64,000 nt of DNA from Schistocerca nitens (Eukaryota; Arthropoda; Insecta; Orthoptera; Acrididae). Under the pieces are notes generated by a model. It had not been told where the DNA came from and made no database searches. It saw nothing but the letters and a program-made list of their open reading frames with translations. Positions within the stretch are counted from its first letter, which is position 1. Every line of letters starts with the position of its first letter. This document shows positions 33,651 through 46,309 of the stretch, piece by piece. The DNA lies in assembly GCF_023898315.1 (NCBI RefSeq), contig NC_064625.1:101418269-101482268 (forward strand), in the 5' to 3' direction. Position numbers and translations under genes: made by a program.

Positions 33651-34865
33651 AAGTTTGGGGATTGGTAGTACGTCGTGACAAGATGTGGTCACGAGGTCCG
33701 AGCCACACAAGGAGATCTTGTGCAGAGCAAAAATACCAGAGTACTTCACCAGGGTCAGCAATGACTACAAGCAGCGGGCGGACATCGCATGGTTGGTTGG
33801 CAACATTCGTGTCGACCGCTCACGGCCTGGCTGCCCTGTTCTACCTGACTTATGTTGACACCACTTAGTAACTGCTGTGGCGCACCGTGGATCTATGGAA
33901 CTGCCTACTGACAATGAGGAGTAACATTCTATAATCCTCATGGTGATTTGTTTCATTGTCTACCGGCCCTCCTCATTATTTTCTGGTTTGTACCCAGACC
34001 CTCAGAGTTTTTCTCAGTCGGATCTTTGGTCATAAATATAGGCAGTAGTATTGTACTAAGACACTAATTGTCATTTTAAAATTTGTCCCACCATTATATT
34101 GGCTTTCCTTTCTGGTTTGTACCTGATCATTAATGTTCTGATTAATCAGCTCTTGGTTGTAAATACAGCAGAACAGTTGTACTAAGGCTCAGGTTGCTGT
34201 TAAACAAAAGAGGGACCTTTTGGTTAGATTTAGCTGTTGACTGGTTCAATTCTTTGATTGTAATTGCATTTCTCAGTCATTAGTTATAATCTAAACAACC
34301 TGTTGTACTAAGCTGTTAATTTCTGCATTTGAAAGGCTGAGTCATTATTGATGTATTTTAGCTGGATCTTGTGGTTCTGCCGAGTGAGTTCTCTTGTAAT
34401 AAGTGTTCACAAGTAATGTTTTAAGATGTTCCTTCAGAGGGTCTTAATAACTGACAATCAGTTTAACTTTGAAAATATTAACAGCCAACTGTCACCAGGG
34501 CTTTAGTCAAAATAAAATTGTCACAAGGACGAATTGGGATCCAGTCGCACCTTGGTTGCCGATTGAAATTAAGAGGTTGGTTGCTTTGAAGTAAGTTATC
34601 ACCGTCATATTGTTTGCTGTTTTGCAATTCAGCACTTCAGATTTATTTTGCAAAGATTAAAAGCTTATTAAACTTATGGTTTAAGGTCAAAATAATTTTG
34701 CAGATTTGTTCATTTTGTTAAAGAAAATTTTATGGTTAAATGTTTCGATTATCTGTAAAACACAGTTTATATATATTGTTAAATAAACAGATTGTGTGAA
34801 AAAAAGCTGTTTGGTAGATCCTCCCTTCCTTGTTTTCCTTAATTCTAGTAAGTATTAAGTATCAA
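33651..34865. other. unclassified insertion between two LINE pieces
   Basis: About 1.2 kb of T-rich sequence with recurring motifs (ttctggtttgtacc appears at about 33980 and 34110). It separates the RT fragment at 33.3 kb from the LINE 3' end at 34.9 kb. It could be a solo LTR or another element. I found no convincing terminal repeats. Confidence 0.4.
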
Positions 34866-35098
34866 TTACTCTAGGAATATACAACAACCTCCTACATATC
34901 CCTCACATAGGAATCATCATAATGAGATTATAATGATTACTGTATGCACAGAGGAATTCAAACAACCATTCTTCCCACGCTCCAAACGTGAATGGAACTG
35001 AATGAAATCATAATAACTGGTAGAATGGTATATACCCTCTGCCATTCACCACATGGTGGTATGCAGAGCACAAATGTAGGTGTAGATGTAGAAGTTGA
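34866..35098 (+). repeat. LINE 3' end with TGTAGA-type tail
   Basis: Contains the family's C-terminal/3' block (cacataggaatcatcataat, then ctctgccattcaccacatgg) and ends in a degenerate hexamer tail, gtaggtgtagatgtagaagt. This is the standard 3' end of the orthopteran CR1-like LINE whose RT lies at 33.3 kb. Confidence 0.65.
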
Positions 35099-35119
35099 TG
35101 TAGGCAGCCAGAAACATTT

Positions 35120-35480
35120 GTGTCATATATGGGGATAATGTCATTGGATAGAGCATGGCAAAAAAATGGTTTTTCTCTTTCTAAAGGTGATTATTTTGAC
35201 ATTAGTGACTCACCACATTTGGGAAGACCTTTGGGGTTTGATGATAACCATTTCAACACATTAATCCACAATGACCTATATCAGTGTACTCAAGAACTGG
35301 CGAACATGATGAAATGTGATCACTGCACCATTGTGTGACGTTTGCATGCATTGGGGAAGGTTAAAAAATCAGATGTATGGGTACTGCAAGACCTAAGCCA
35401 AAATCACAAGACATAGTGGGCATCCATGTGCGCACCTCTACTTGCTGACCACCAGATTAGAAAGTGTGGCTTCAGATAAT
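35120..35480 (+). pseudogene. mariner-like transposase N-terminal relic
   Basis: Reads KNGFSLSKGDYFDISDSPHL, GRPLGFDDNHFNTLIHNDLY, QCTQELANMMKCDHCTIV. After a stop come LHALGKVKKSDVWVLQDLSQ and further degraded sequence. This is the paired HTH region of mariner transposases (family forms SGRP, LAE-L-VS-ST and WVPHEL). The catalytic half is missing here. Confidence 0.7.
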
Positions 35481-35875
35481 GGAACCAACACATGTAATGA
35501 CTGTTTTTGGTGATCATGTTTCGGTGCAGTGCCTAAATGCATGTCAGACAAATCAGTTCTATTTCTGCTTGACATTTTGTAAATATGTTCTCATTTATAT
35601 GCTGTGACACCTGTGTTATTGAACCGAGTTTAATATCTTTTGACAGTAACTTCACTTAGAGAAGTCTGATAATGTTTAACATAGTGGTACTTGAAAATGG
35701 CCAAGGGCCAAAATCATTATGATATGTAGAATAAACAAGCTCTACAGGCCAATGTCAGAACTTCCATTTAAACAGAATTATATGACTGTGGCTCCAAGCT
35801 ATGGAAAGATTATCTGTAGAAGCAACTTTGTTTGCAGATTGCACTGGGCATGCTGGATATTGTGAAAAGTAATCC
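35481..35875. other. no recognisable gene
   Basis: Intronic sequence between a mariner relic and the tail of a LINE. Nothing assignable. Confidence 0.45.
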
Positions 35876-36880
35876 CTATATCTACATCTACATGGATACT
35901 CTGTAAACTACACTTAAATGCCTGGCAGAGGGTTCATTGAACCAACTTCACAATAATAATCTGTTATTCTAATCTCGAACAGCATGTGGAAAAAACGAAC
36001 ACCTATATCCTTCCGTGCAAGCTCCGATTTCCCTTATTTTATTATGACGATCATTTCTCCCCATGTACGTCAGCATCAGCAAAATATTTTTGCATTTGCT
36101 GAAGATAGTTGGTGATTGAAATTTCATGAGAAGCTTCTGCCGCAGTGAAAAATGCCTTTGTTTTAATGGTGTCCACCCAAATCCTGTATCCTGTCAGTGA
36201 AATTCTCTCCCTTATTGCACAATAGTACAAAATGTGCTGCTCTTCTTTGAATTTTCTTTATGTACTCCTTTAATTCTTTCTAGTAAGGATTGCACACCAT
36301 GAAGTAGTACTCCAAAGGAGATGGATAAGTGTAGCATAGGCAGTCTCTTTGGTAGATCTGTTGCATCTTCCAAGTGTACAGCCAATAAATCACAGTCTTT
36401 GGTTCACCTTCCCCACAAATTTTCTATATGTTCTTACCAATTTAAGTTGTTTGTAATTGTAATTCCTAGGTATTTAGCTGAATTTATGGCCTTTATATTT
36501 GACTGATTTATCGAGTAAACAAAATTTAAGAGATTGCTTTTAGCACTCATGTGGATGACCTCACACTTTTTATTATTTAGGGTCAACTGCCAATTGTCAC
36601 ACCATACAGATATCTTTTCTAAATCGTTTTGCAATTTATTTTGATCTTCTGTTGACTTTACTAGATGATAAAGGACAGTACCGTCTGCAAGCAAACTAAG
36701 ATGTCTGCTCAAATTGTCTCTTAAAACATTTATATAGAGAAGGAATAGCAGGGGTCCTATAACAATACTTAAACATACTTCTGTTTTAATTGATGACTTT
36801 TCTTTAATCACTACAAACTGTGACCTCTCTGAACGGAAATCATGAATCCAGAGGCATAACTGAGGTGATATGCATCTATT
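35876..36880 (-). pseudogene. CR1-like LINE RT with TACATC tail (minus)
   Basis: Upstream pieces (FMISVQRGHSL, the degraded form of the W-I-x-D-F-R-S-E-R-S motif) precede SIVIGPLLFLLYINVLRDNL. The palm then reads SLLADGTVLYHLV, where active copies have FADDTVLYH, so the second catalytic Asp is Gly. ISVWCDNWQLTLNNKKCEVI and SAKYLGITITNNLNW follow. Beyond 36.4 kb it decays, ending at the 3' block near atacatctacatggatactc with a (CATCTA)-type tail. Confidence 0.8.
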
Positions 36881-36884
36881 TTCT

Positions 36885-37035
36885 TTACACAGTAATCACT
36901 GATGATGAGTCCTTGGTTTATGGGTATGATCTAGAAACAAATTTCCAGTCATCACAATGAAAGCATCCATAATCCCTGACACCCATAAAGTAAGGCAGGT
37001 CCGCAACAAACTAAAAGTCATGCTGACCATTGTTG
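36885..37035 (+). pseudogene. mariner-like transposase catalytic fragment, first half
   Basis: Reads VITDDESLVYGYDLETNFQS followed by Q, a stop and KHP, the first catalytic Asp block of a mariner-like transposase (family form TGDESWVYGYDPETK). Homologous continuation (second Asp onward) appears at 39075-39545 in the same orientation, on the far side of an intact mariner and about 0.7 kb of other sequence. Confidence 0.65.
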
Positions 37036-37745
37036 TGTATCAATGCATGCAAAACTGTAATTTGCGAGTGACGAATTGATACTGTGGTGAATGGCATATG
37101 CTGACTGTGAGACTAGGATGTTCCGTGCTACAAACACATCTCTGTGTCTTACCGAACCAAAGATTTTATTTTAGGGACTCTTTGTGAAGAAAATGGAGAG
37201 ATCGGACATGTGAGAGGAGATTGTATTGTTGTAAGGCACCATTACGGTATACAGTAAATTTTCGAATAGTTTTTTGCACCAAAATAAAATCTAATAATTA
37301 ACTTCAAGTATTCAAGGTGTGTATATCTCCATACCAAAATAAGTTAATTATCACAATATTATGAGATGTAGACCACTCAGAGGTTAAGTTTGGAATGATA
37401 GTGCAGACCTACATTTTCCATGGTCACAATTTGTCAAGAGATAGTCTCCGAATTAATAAACTTTGACTTGCTAAATTGTTGGACCTATCATCCAAAGTCA
37501 TGAAACAACATAGCAAACAGTTGTGGTGAACAATCTACATAGTGCTTAGAGGCTGGTATTTAAAACCAAATATTTATATTTTCCAGGTTTGAGGAGAATA
37601 AAGACAAAAAGAAATAAGGAACTAAGCTACATCGACTAAAACCAATAACTAAACCAATAATTAAAATAAAAGCACACATAAAGAATAATTATTTAGAATG
37701 ATAAATAAATAAAGAATATTTTTAATGAACTACCCAATAATAATA
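37036..37745. other. no recognisable gene
   Basis: AT-rich sequence between the two halves of an old mariner relic and the younger mariner. Unassigned. Confidence 0.45.
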
Positions 37746-39058
37746 CGAGGGCAGTTCAATAAGTAATGCAACACATTTTTTTTCTGAAACAGGAGTTGTT
37801 TTATTCAGCATTGAAATACACCAGGTTATTCCCCAATCTTTTAGCTACACAACACTATTTGTCAACGTAATCTCCATTCAATGCTACGGCCTTACGCCAC
37901 CTGGAAATGAGGGCCTGTATGCCTGCACGGTACCATTCCACTGCATCAATAACTACTTCATCATCCGCGTAGTGCGTCCCACGGATTGCGTCCTTCATTG
38001 GGCCAAACACATGGAAATCTGACGGTGCGAGATCGGGACTGTAGGGTGCATGAGGAAGAACAGTCCACTGAAGTTTTGTGAGCTCCTCTCGGGTGCGAAG
38101 ACTTGTGTGAGGTCTTGCGCTGTCATGAAGAAGGAGAAGTTCGTTCTGATTTTTGTGCCTACGAACACGCTGAAGTCGTTTCTTCAATTTCTGAAGAGTA
38201 GCACAATACACTTCAGAGTTGATCGTTTGACCATGGGGAAGGACATCGAACAGAATACACCCTTCAGCGTCCCAGAAGACTGTAACCATGACTTTACCGG
38301 CTGAGGGTATGGCTTTAAACTTTTTCTTGGTAGGGGAGTGGGTGTGGCACCACTCCATTGATTGCCGTTTTGTTTCAGGTTCGAAGTGATGAACCCATGT
38401 TTCATTGCCTGTAACAATCTTTGACAAGAAATTGTCACCCTCAGCCACATGACAAGCAAGCAATTCCGCACAGATGGTTCTCCTTTGCTCTTTATGGTGT
38501 TCGGTTAGACAACGAGGGACCCAGCGGGAACAAACCTTTGAATATCCCAACTGGTGAACAATTGTGACAGCACTACCAACAGAGATGTCAAGTTGAGCAC
38601 TGAGTTGTTTGATGGTGATCTGTCGATCATCTCGAACGAATGTGTTCGCACGCTCCGCCATTGCAGGAGTCACAGCTGTGCACGGCCGGCCCGCACGCGG
38701 GAGATCAAACAGTCTTGCTTGACCTTGGGGCGATGATGACACACGCTTTGCCCAATGACTCACCGTGCTTTTGTCCACTGCCAGATCACTGTAGACATTC
38801 TGCAAGCGCCTATGAATATCTGAGATGCCCTGGTTTTCCGCCAAAAGAAACTCGATCACTGCCCGTTGTTTGCAGCGCACAACCGTTACAGACGCCATTT
38901 TAACAGCTCCGTACAGCGCTGCCACCTGTCGGAAGTCAATGAAACTATACGAGACAAAGCAGGAATGTTTGAAAATATTCCACAAGAAATTTCCGGTTTT
39001 TTCAACCAAAATTGGCCGAGAAAAAAAATGTGTTGCATTACTTATTGAACTGCCCTCG
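37746..39058 (-). mobile_element. structurally complete mariner transposon
   Basis: 1313 bp bounded by TA (37744-37745 and 39059-39060). The terminal inverted repeats are identical for 40 bp, starting cgagggcagttcaataagta on each strand and running into eight T. A single uninterrupted transposase frame lies inside. Perfect repeats and an open frame indicate a recent insertion. It sits in the 8.7-kb alpha-tubulin intron, on the same strand as the gene. Confidence 0.95.
37855..38898 (-). CDS. mariner transposase, open frame, first catalytic Asp replaced by Asn
   Basis: 347 codons from ATG (MASVTVVRCKQRAVIEFLLA) to TAG, about the usual mariner length. The frame is open further upstream, but this ATG fits the family start. 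Order: first HTH (residues ~10-60), second HTH (ISVGSAVTIVHQ region), WVPRCLT linker, then the catalytic core. The first Asp block reads VTGNETWVHHFEPETKRQS, where active mariners have TGDETW. The codon is AAT after GGC. The second Asp is in LLHDSARPHTS and the third in APSDFH, with 34 residues between them, the DD34D signature. A D-to-N change at the first metal-binding residue should abolish cleavage, although DNA binding could persist. It could still be moved in trans. Confidence 0.93.
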   Translation of the reverse strand: MASVTVVRCKQRAVIEFLLAENQGISDIHRRLQNVYSDLAVDKSTVSHWAKRVSSSPQGQARLFDLPRAGRPCTAVTPAMAERANTFVRDDRQITIKQLSAQLDISVGSAVTIVHQLGYSKVCSRWVPRCLTEHHKEQRRTICAELLACHVAEGDNFLSKIVTGNETWVHHFEPETKRQSMEWCHTHSPTKKKFKAIPSAGKVMVTVFWDAEGCILFDVLPHGQTINSEVYCATLQKLKKRLQRVRRHKNQNELLLLHDSARPHTSLRTREELTKLQWTVLPHAPYSPDLAPSDFHVFGPMKDAIRGTHYADDEVVIDAVEWYRAGIQALISRWRKAVALNGDYVDK

Positions 39059-39074
39059 TAATAATAATATACTA

Positions 39075-39545
39075 AACCATCTTTTTTTACCTCATTGTCA
39101 TGATCAATCATGAGTAACACACCAGGAGGTACTACTGTCAATGAGGAATACTATGAGGTTCTGTGTGAGATGCCAGACTTATATGCAGCAGGCAGTTAGC
39201 TCCTTCACCACGATAATGCACCCATTTATCGTTGTCAATTGATCCAGTGTTTTCTGGCCAAACACAACATGGCTATGGTTTGTTAGCCTCCATGTTACAC
39301 TGGCCTAGTACAGACAGACTTCTGGATTTTCCCTAAACTGAAAGACACTCTGACAGGGGCCGGATTTCAAAACAGGGAGGACATTATGCAGAAGTCGATG
39401 GAGCAGCTCACACCATATCAAACGAGGCTTTCCAGCGATGCTTCCAGTAGTCGTAGCAGCATTGGGAGTGGTGTGTAGAAACTGAAGGAGACTGCTTTGA
39501 AGGTGACTAGTGTCAAACAATTGTGTCTAAATAAAGACTGATTTT
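39075..39545 (+). pseudogene. mariner-like transposase catalytic fragment, second half
   Basis: Reads NTPGGTTVNEEYYEVL, then HHDNAPIYRCQLIQCFLAKH (second Asp), then TDFWIFPKLKDTLTGAGFQN (third Asp region, family form P-C-D-F-W-L-F-P-K-L-K), then IMQKSMEQL. It is in the same orientation and appears to belong to the same relic as 36885-37035. Confidence 0.75.
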
Positions 39546-41777
39546 ATAAGTAAAAGTCAAAGATGTATAGCTGGTGAAAAGTCTCTGTTAGTTTATTTTT
39601 TGACATGAAGGAAAAAGTTCATCATAACTGGTTAGTCACCGCTACTGGCTTCAGATGCTAAAATGATGAGAGTGCAGCATTCCAAAACTGGCAGCTTGAA
39701 TAGTAGCAAGATTAGATCTTCCAGCATGACAATGATCTCTATTACATGGCTTTGAGTGCTGGGCAGTTTTTGACCAGAAATAAATTGACAACAGTTTTTT
39801 TACCCATCTTCATCACTAAATCTGATATCTGTGACTTATTCCTACAGCATGAAGAGAAATTTAAAGTAAAGTGTCAGGATGTAGAACGAGTGACACACTA
39901 AGTGCTGAAGGCATTAAGTAGTATAACTTCAGATGATTGGACAACTGTTTGCTTCGGTGGGTTAAACATGGGTAAAAGGGCATCATATCTGATGGGTGCT
40001 GTTCTGCAGATGATAGAATTCTATAAACAAATGTGTAATAGAACAATTCTAGTTATCTGTGGGTTCTCATACTTGTACATACACTCACATCTGCTGAACA
40101 TCCTAAAAATCATACTGTATGTTCTTTTTGATATTGAAACATAGTATGATGGTATAAGTCCACTTCCTCTGATACCACTCCTAATATAAATACTATTTTT
40201 TTCTTTTATTCTTTCTTTTCATACACCTGATATATATACCACATGTATATGAAATATCGAAACTTTTACAAGCTGTAATTTTGTGTCTCATCATAGAATA
40301 ATTTGTATGTTATCAGTGATAACAATACAATTATTTCTTGTGGAAAGATCTGATTTACGGAAATATTCAAAATTTAAGATGCAAGGAAACAACATGTACT
40401 TAAAAATCCCACCCCATTTATCATTATTCATTCTACAATTGATGTATTTCACTTGAAAGTCCTGATTCTGTTCTAAGTAAAGAATACCTTGCTTTTTTCT
40501 ATATTTTGCAATTAAGGAAATATTACTGTTCAAAAATGTTGCACAGTCATTCACATTTTAGAATGCACATGTTTCAGAAATGTAGTGTTTCTGTCTTGCA
40601 GCCCAGTTTTTTGTATTGAAGAATGTATATTTTTACTGGGGAAAGATAGATGCTGCAATGTGTCTCAGATATAAAATTTTGGTACATAGAAAATTCTTGG
40701 CAGGATTTTTTTTTTTTTTAAAATGAGAAGAAAACTGTAAAAACCTGCTCTAGAAAACAGTCCCTTGTATTAATGAATTTTAAGAAATACACTCAGTAGT
40801 TAAATGAAATAACTTCATTGCCAGATTTGTAAAAGTATTGCTTACAATTCTTTTTTTCTTATGTTGTAATTGAGTACGAAACTGTTTTGAACTTTAAAAG
40901 TCTGTGAAAACCTTCCTATTTGAATCCTTAGTGCCAAAGTCAGTCACTACTAAACCACTAACCACTGAACAAAAAAAGGATATGTTGATCAAGGAAACTG
41001 AAGTCAGTAATCTTACAGTGTTAGGTATTTGCTCATTGTATTGTATAGGTAGATTACTCATGGAGGGTGTATAGCATTTTGCTTATCTGTAGGAACAAGA
41101 TAATGTCTTACATGTAGATTTTTATGTTCAATTGGCAGTTGACAAACCTACCTTAAATTAGTCTTGTGCAATATTCAGAACAAGAATATCATCCTGACTT
41201 CAGTCACACTTCTATGCAGTGTGAGTGCAAAAACAGATTAGAACACAGTCTGTATCATCACTGTTGGAAACTCTGAGTATTTTTCATGTTTTGTTGCTGG
41301 TGTCAATAAATATCATTGAACTTAGTATTGTACAATTTAATCTGAGATTGCTCTACAAACTGAATGCATAAAATTACAGTTTAATCATAATTTTGTTTAT
41401 AGTGAGAGCCATAATCACTTTTTCTATTGCCAAGTGATATTGCATGCAAGACACAATTAGCACTCTTTGTTCAGTTTCACTATAACAAAATCTAAATATT
41501 ACAAACACAAGAAAAATGTGATGTGACAACTTTTAGGAGAGACAATTGGAACATAGATTTTTATGGATGTACATAATGGAAATTTTGTGGAGTGCAAAGT
41601 ACTGAATGTCAGTCCTTAATCAATTTACAATGACTTGTACATCTTAATAATAAATGTTTGTAATCTTATGTGTGTATATAGATGTCTACAGTACTAGCTT
41701 AAGCAACACGAAACAAAAGTCTGAACATTCTTACAGCTTTAAGACTTATTCCCAAACAGATTCATCATTGATGTTAC
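39546..41777. other. no recognisable gene (2.2 kb)
   Basis: AT-rich intronic sequence. I saw no transposase, RT, tRNA-like head or long inverted repeat. It is one of the least repetitive-looking stretches of the window. Confidence 0.45.
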
Positions 41778-41876
41778 CATTTGATGTTGTGGTTCGAAGC
41801 AGGACTTTGTAATTTCTGCTACACTCATCTTCTCATGTCCGGCCTTTTCTGCTGAAAGAACTGGAGCGTATGTTGC
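41778..41876 (-). CDS. alphaTub: alpha-tubulin exon (residues ~270-302, M-loop)
   Basis: 33 codons between acceptor ...TTTAACACAG and donor GTAACA, both in phase 0. It reads [20 protein letters not shown], then [13 protein letters not shown]. It follows FPL of the previous exon exactly, as in all alpha-tubulins (FPLATYAPV). The segment spans the M-loop used for lateral protofilament contacts. His283 is kept, but Tyr282 is Gly and Gln285-Leu286 are Lys-Met, a notable difference in a contact loop. CFEP-QM precedes the next exon's V-CDPR. Confidence 0.95.
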
Positions 41877-42127
41877 CTGTGTTAAATTTCAAATGATTTG
41901 TTATTATACATGAAATACAGTAAATTTTAAATTGTGATGACAGTAATAATTACTATACCAAATGCTGGAAAGGAAAACACATTTGAACATATAGAAAATG
42001 AGTCAAAAAGTTTTGTAATATAGTGTTTTATTTTAAACAGATATTTTATTATGAAGTCTTTTACTATCAGATATTTTATTGGTATCAATACCAACAAAAT
42101 ACACACAAATTTACTTGGGACAGTACT

Positions 42128-42735
42128 TATGGACATAGAAAGTGGCTACTATATTAAGCTGTGGGGACGTAGAACCACTGGCTCTACCCTCCAATACAAT
42201 CACTGCCCTGCCACAGCAAGAACGACTGTATCTTTCCCAAATCAGTTCTCTGTAGCACACACTCTATGCTAAACGCATTGTGTATATGCTGTGAGAATAA
42301 AAGTATTCATAGTAAGTGATGGGAGTGGTCAGCACAGTAGAATGTCAATCCTAAGGGCCTGGGTTCGATTCCCGGCTGGGTCGGAGATTTTCTCCGCTCA
42401 GGGATTGGGCCATAGTCACACGACATTTACATTTATTTACTACCTACAGTGGTGACCCAGACGTGATATGAACACGCAAACTGTAGGTAGTGGGGAGTAT
42501 GCATTGTAATTACAATTATAAATAATCAGACACTCTCCTGTCACTATGAATACTTTTATTCTCGCTGTGTATACACAATGCATTTAGCATAGAGCACTTA
42601 TTACAGAGACCTAATCTCAGAAAGATACAATTGTACTCACTGAAATAGGGGAGCAATATTATTGAGGGATAGAGACAGGGTTTCTACATCCCCACAAAGT
42701 TATCAGCATAGGTCAACTTTGGGGTATATCCAGAG
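42128..42735. mobile_element. head-to-head pair of LTRs around a primer-binding site
   Basis: A left LTR on the plus strand (to 42449) and a right LTR on the minus strand (from 42481) are inverted copies. Arms at 42155-42311 and 42543-42700 pair well, including aataaaagtattcatagt. Both inner ends are the same 10-bp LTR terminus (ctacctacag at 42440-42449, ctgtaggtag at 42481-42490). Between them lie only 31 bases beginning tggtgacccagacgtgatat, a gypsy-type primer-binding site. The left LTR contains a SINE (42321-42446). Outer limits are approximate. Confidence 0.75.
42321..42446 (+). repeat. tRNA-derived SINE with internal deletion
   Basis: Head (gtggtcagcacagtagaatg, B box gggttcgattcccgg), then gagattttctccgctcaggg. 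It joins directly to the family tail cacacgacatttacatttat, so most of the body is missing. It is inserted in the left LTR of the inverted pair. Confidence 0.65.
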
Positions 42736-42949
42736 AACAAGATGGTGTGTGTTGTTTAATCAAGCAACAGACATGCCCCCACTGGGGCTACAGATGTCTA
42801 CAGCAGAGAGTGAATTAGACTGTAGAATAAGCAATTAAGAACATAACTGTGTTCAGTGGCACAGTTATCAAATATCTCATGATAAATGGCTTCTACACTG
42901 TAAGTGATTATTTAGGTCAAATATGAGGGCTATCCAAACAGGTGTAATA

Positions 42950-43255
42950 GCCACAGTGCCAGGGTGGTGCAGTGTTTAACACATCTGCATAGTAAGCTTG
43001 GGACCCAGGTTCAAGTCCCAGTCTTGACATGAATTTTAATTCAGTACTTCAGCTTCTTCTTTGTCAAAGATAAAGTTGAGACTCAGTATGTCTCCAGGAA
43101 AATATAATTACATCAGATTAATAGATCACCTGCAAGTAAGGTACAGGCAGGATTTCATCACTATATGGAAAGCTGGGGTGCTATTCCAGTGTCACAGAGC
43201 CTCAGCAATACTGAATTTACAAATGGGAAAACCAAAATGGGGTGAGGTGTGAAGT
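42950..43255 (+). repeat. tRNA-derived SINE-like repeat, copy 4
   Basis: Head ggtggtgcagtgtttaacac with B box aggttcaagtcccag, then the body with aggtacaggcaggatttcat and gtcacagagcctcagcaata. It is the best-ordered copy of the family seen at 7.2-8.2 kb, showing head first and body after. Confidence 0.6.
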
Positions 43256-43284
43256 GTACTTTTTGTTTGGAAGATCACTGGACT

Positions 43285-44150
43285 AAGGTAGCCTGCACAG
43301 CTGCATTCTTGTTGGTGAAAAATTTATCAGCAGCTGCGTGAATTGTATGAAAACAATGTAATCACTGAATGTGGAATACACCAATGGTACATTGGGTTTA
43401 AAAGTGGCTGAACTAATGTTCACAATGAAGAGCAAGATGGATAATAAGCATTGTGACTGATGAACTGGCCACAAAAGTCAGGGAGAAGATTTAAGAAAAT
43501 AACTGACTCACAATGACAGATTTCATTTAGTTTTCCCCAAATGTCATGAATTTTGTTGCATCAAATTGCTGCACAGAAGCCAGGCTATCACAAATAATGC
43601 ATTCAAAAAACCTTTACAAAAAACCACAAGAACCGATGTATGGCTGCATCATTGACATTTCTAGTGACTTATTAACTGGAGACAAGACTTGGGTCATGAG
43701 AACATATTTAAAGTCTATGGAGTGGTGGCACACAAATTTCCCCAAAAAACCAACAAAAGAAAGATTTTTGTGACCACTATTTGTGACAGGAAAGGTGTGC
43801 TACTTGTCAATGTTTCTGAGAGTGGCACAATCATAAACTGTATAAGGTATTGTCAAACTTTGGGAACATTAAGGAGAATGATGCATAATAAGTGTAGAAT
43901 TACATTGACCTGAAAATTTTTTTTCTTGCATGACAACACTTGACCACACATTGCTAATCCCACTCGAGATTTACTGGATGTTTTTCAGTCTTCTGCCATA
44001 CAGCCTGGATCTTGCACCTAATGACCACCATCTGTTTCTGATGCTGAAGACCTGACTCACAAGATAGCACTTTGACGATGATGTGGAAATGTGGGAGGAT
44101 ATGATTAATTGGTACAAGATGGCAGAATTTTATGACAATAGAATTTTAAA
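43285..44150 (+). pseudogene. heavily decayed mariner transposase
   Basis: Plus-strand pieces in order: an HTH region (about 43300-43500); LTGDKTWVMRTYLKSMEWWH (first Asp block, family form TGDETW...SMEW); RKGVLLVNVSESGTIINCIR; then FFFLHDNT, a stop, PHIAN (second Asp, HDNARPH); and further debris to 44150. Many stops and frameshifts. It is distinct from the intact mariner. Confidence 0.7.
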
Positions 44151-45557
<1,407 letters not shown>

Positions 45558-45689
45558 TCATGGTACTTATCAAATCTATGAACCATAATATTCAACCAAA
45601 TGTTTCTAGAAATCAACATAACAACTGAAACTGCATGGAATCCTCATTTCTCATACATTATATGTTTTACAGCAGAACTACAACATGCA

Positions 45690-46025
45690 GATTTATAGAT
45701 TAAAACTGTGTGCTGTTTAGAGATCCTGACCCACAACCTATGACTGTTCTACTGCCTGAGCTATCTAGGGACAGCTCATGATCTGCCAGTTTTGTAACAG
45801 AACTTCTGTGGAGTTAGAAAGTAGGAGAAGAGCTACTGGAAGAAGTACAGCTATGATGTGAGGGCAGATCACAAGCTGTGTGTGGATAGCTCACACAGTA
45901 AGAGCATTGCTCATGAAAGGCCAGGTTATAGGTTCGAGTCCTGGTCTGGCACATGGTTTCAATGTGTTAGGAAAGTCCAAATCAGTGTACACACTGCTGC
46001 AGAGCAAAAGATTAATTCTGCAGAT
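45690..46025. repeat. inverted pair of tRNA-derived SINEs
   Basis: A minus-strand copy (about 45690-45785: attaaaactgtgtgctgttt, then cctgagctatctagg) faces a plus-strand copy (about 45786-46025: gatagctcacacagtaagag, B box aggttcgagtcctgg, tail gttaggaaagtccaaatc). Both belong to the family at 54929-55143. Confidence 0.65.
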
Positions 46026-46309
46026 TTATAGTTTTTCATGTTTACATCTCAGTCTTTCTCCCCAAGGACATGCATGAACAGCATTTTTGAATGGGTAATG
46101 TGTCAACCACTGTCTTCTGTTCCCCTCAATCTACAGGGCTGGATCTAGAGAAACTTTTAAAATTTCACTGCTGAAAACTGTTATTTTATCTTTAATTAAT
46201 ACACTGAAGTCCCAAACAAACTGGTATAGGCATGCTTATTCAAATACAGAGAGATGTAAACAGACAGAATACAGTGCTGCGGTCAGCAATGCCTACGTAA
46301 GACAACAAG

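Noticed and set aside
38050-39061. Several plus-strand open frames
   Set aside because: All are antisense to the intact mariner transposase.
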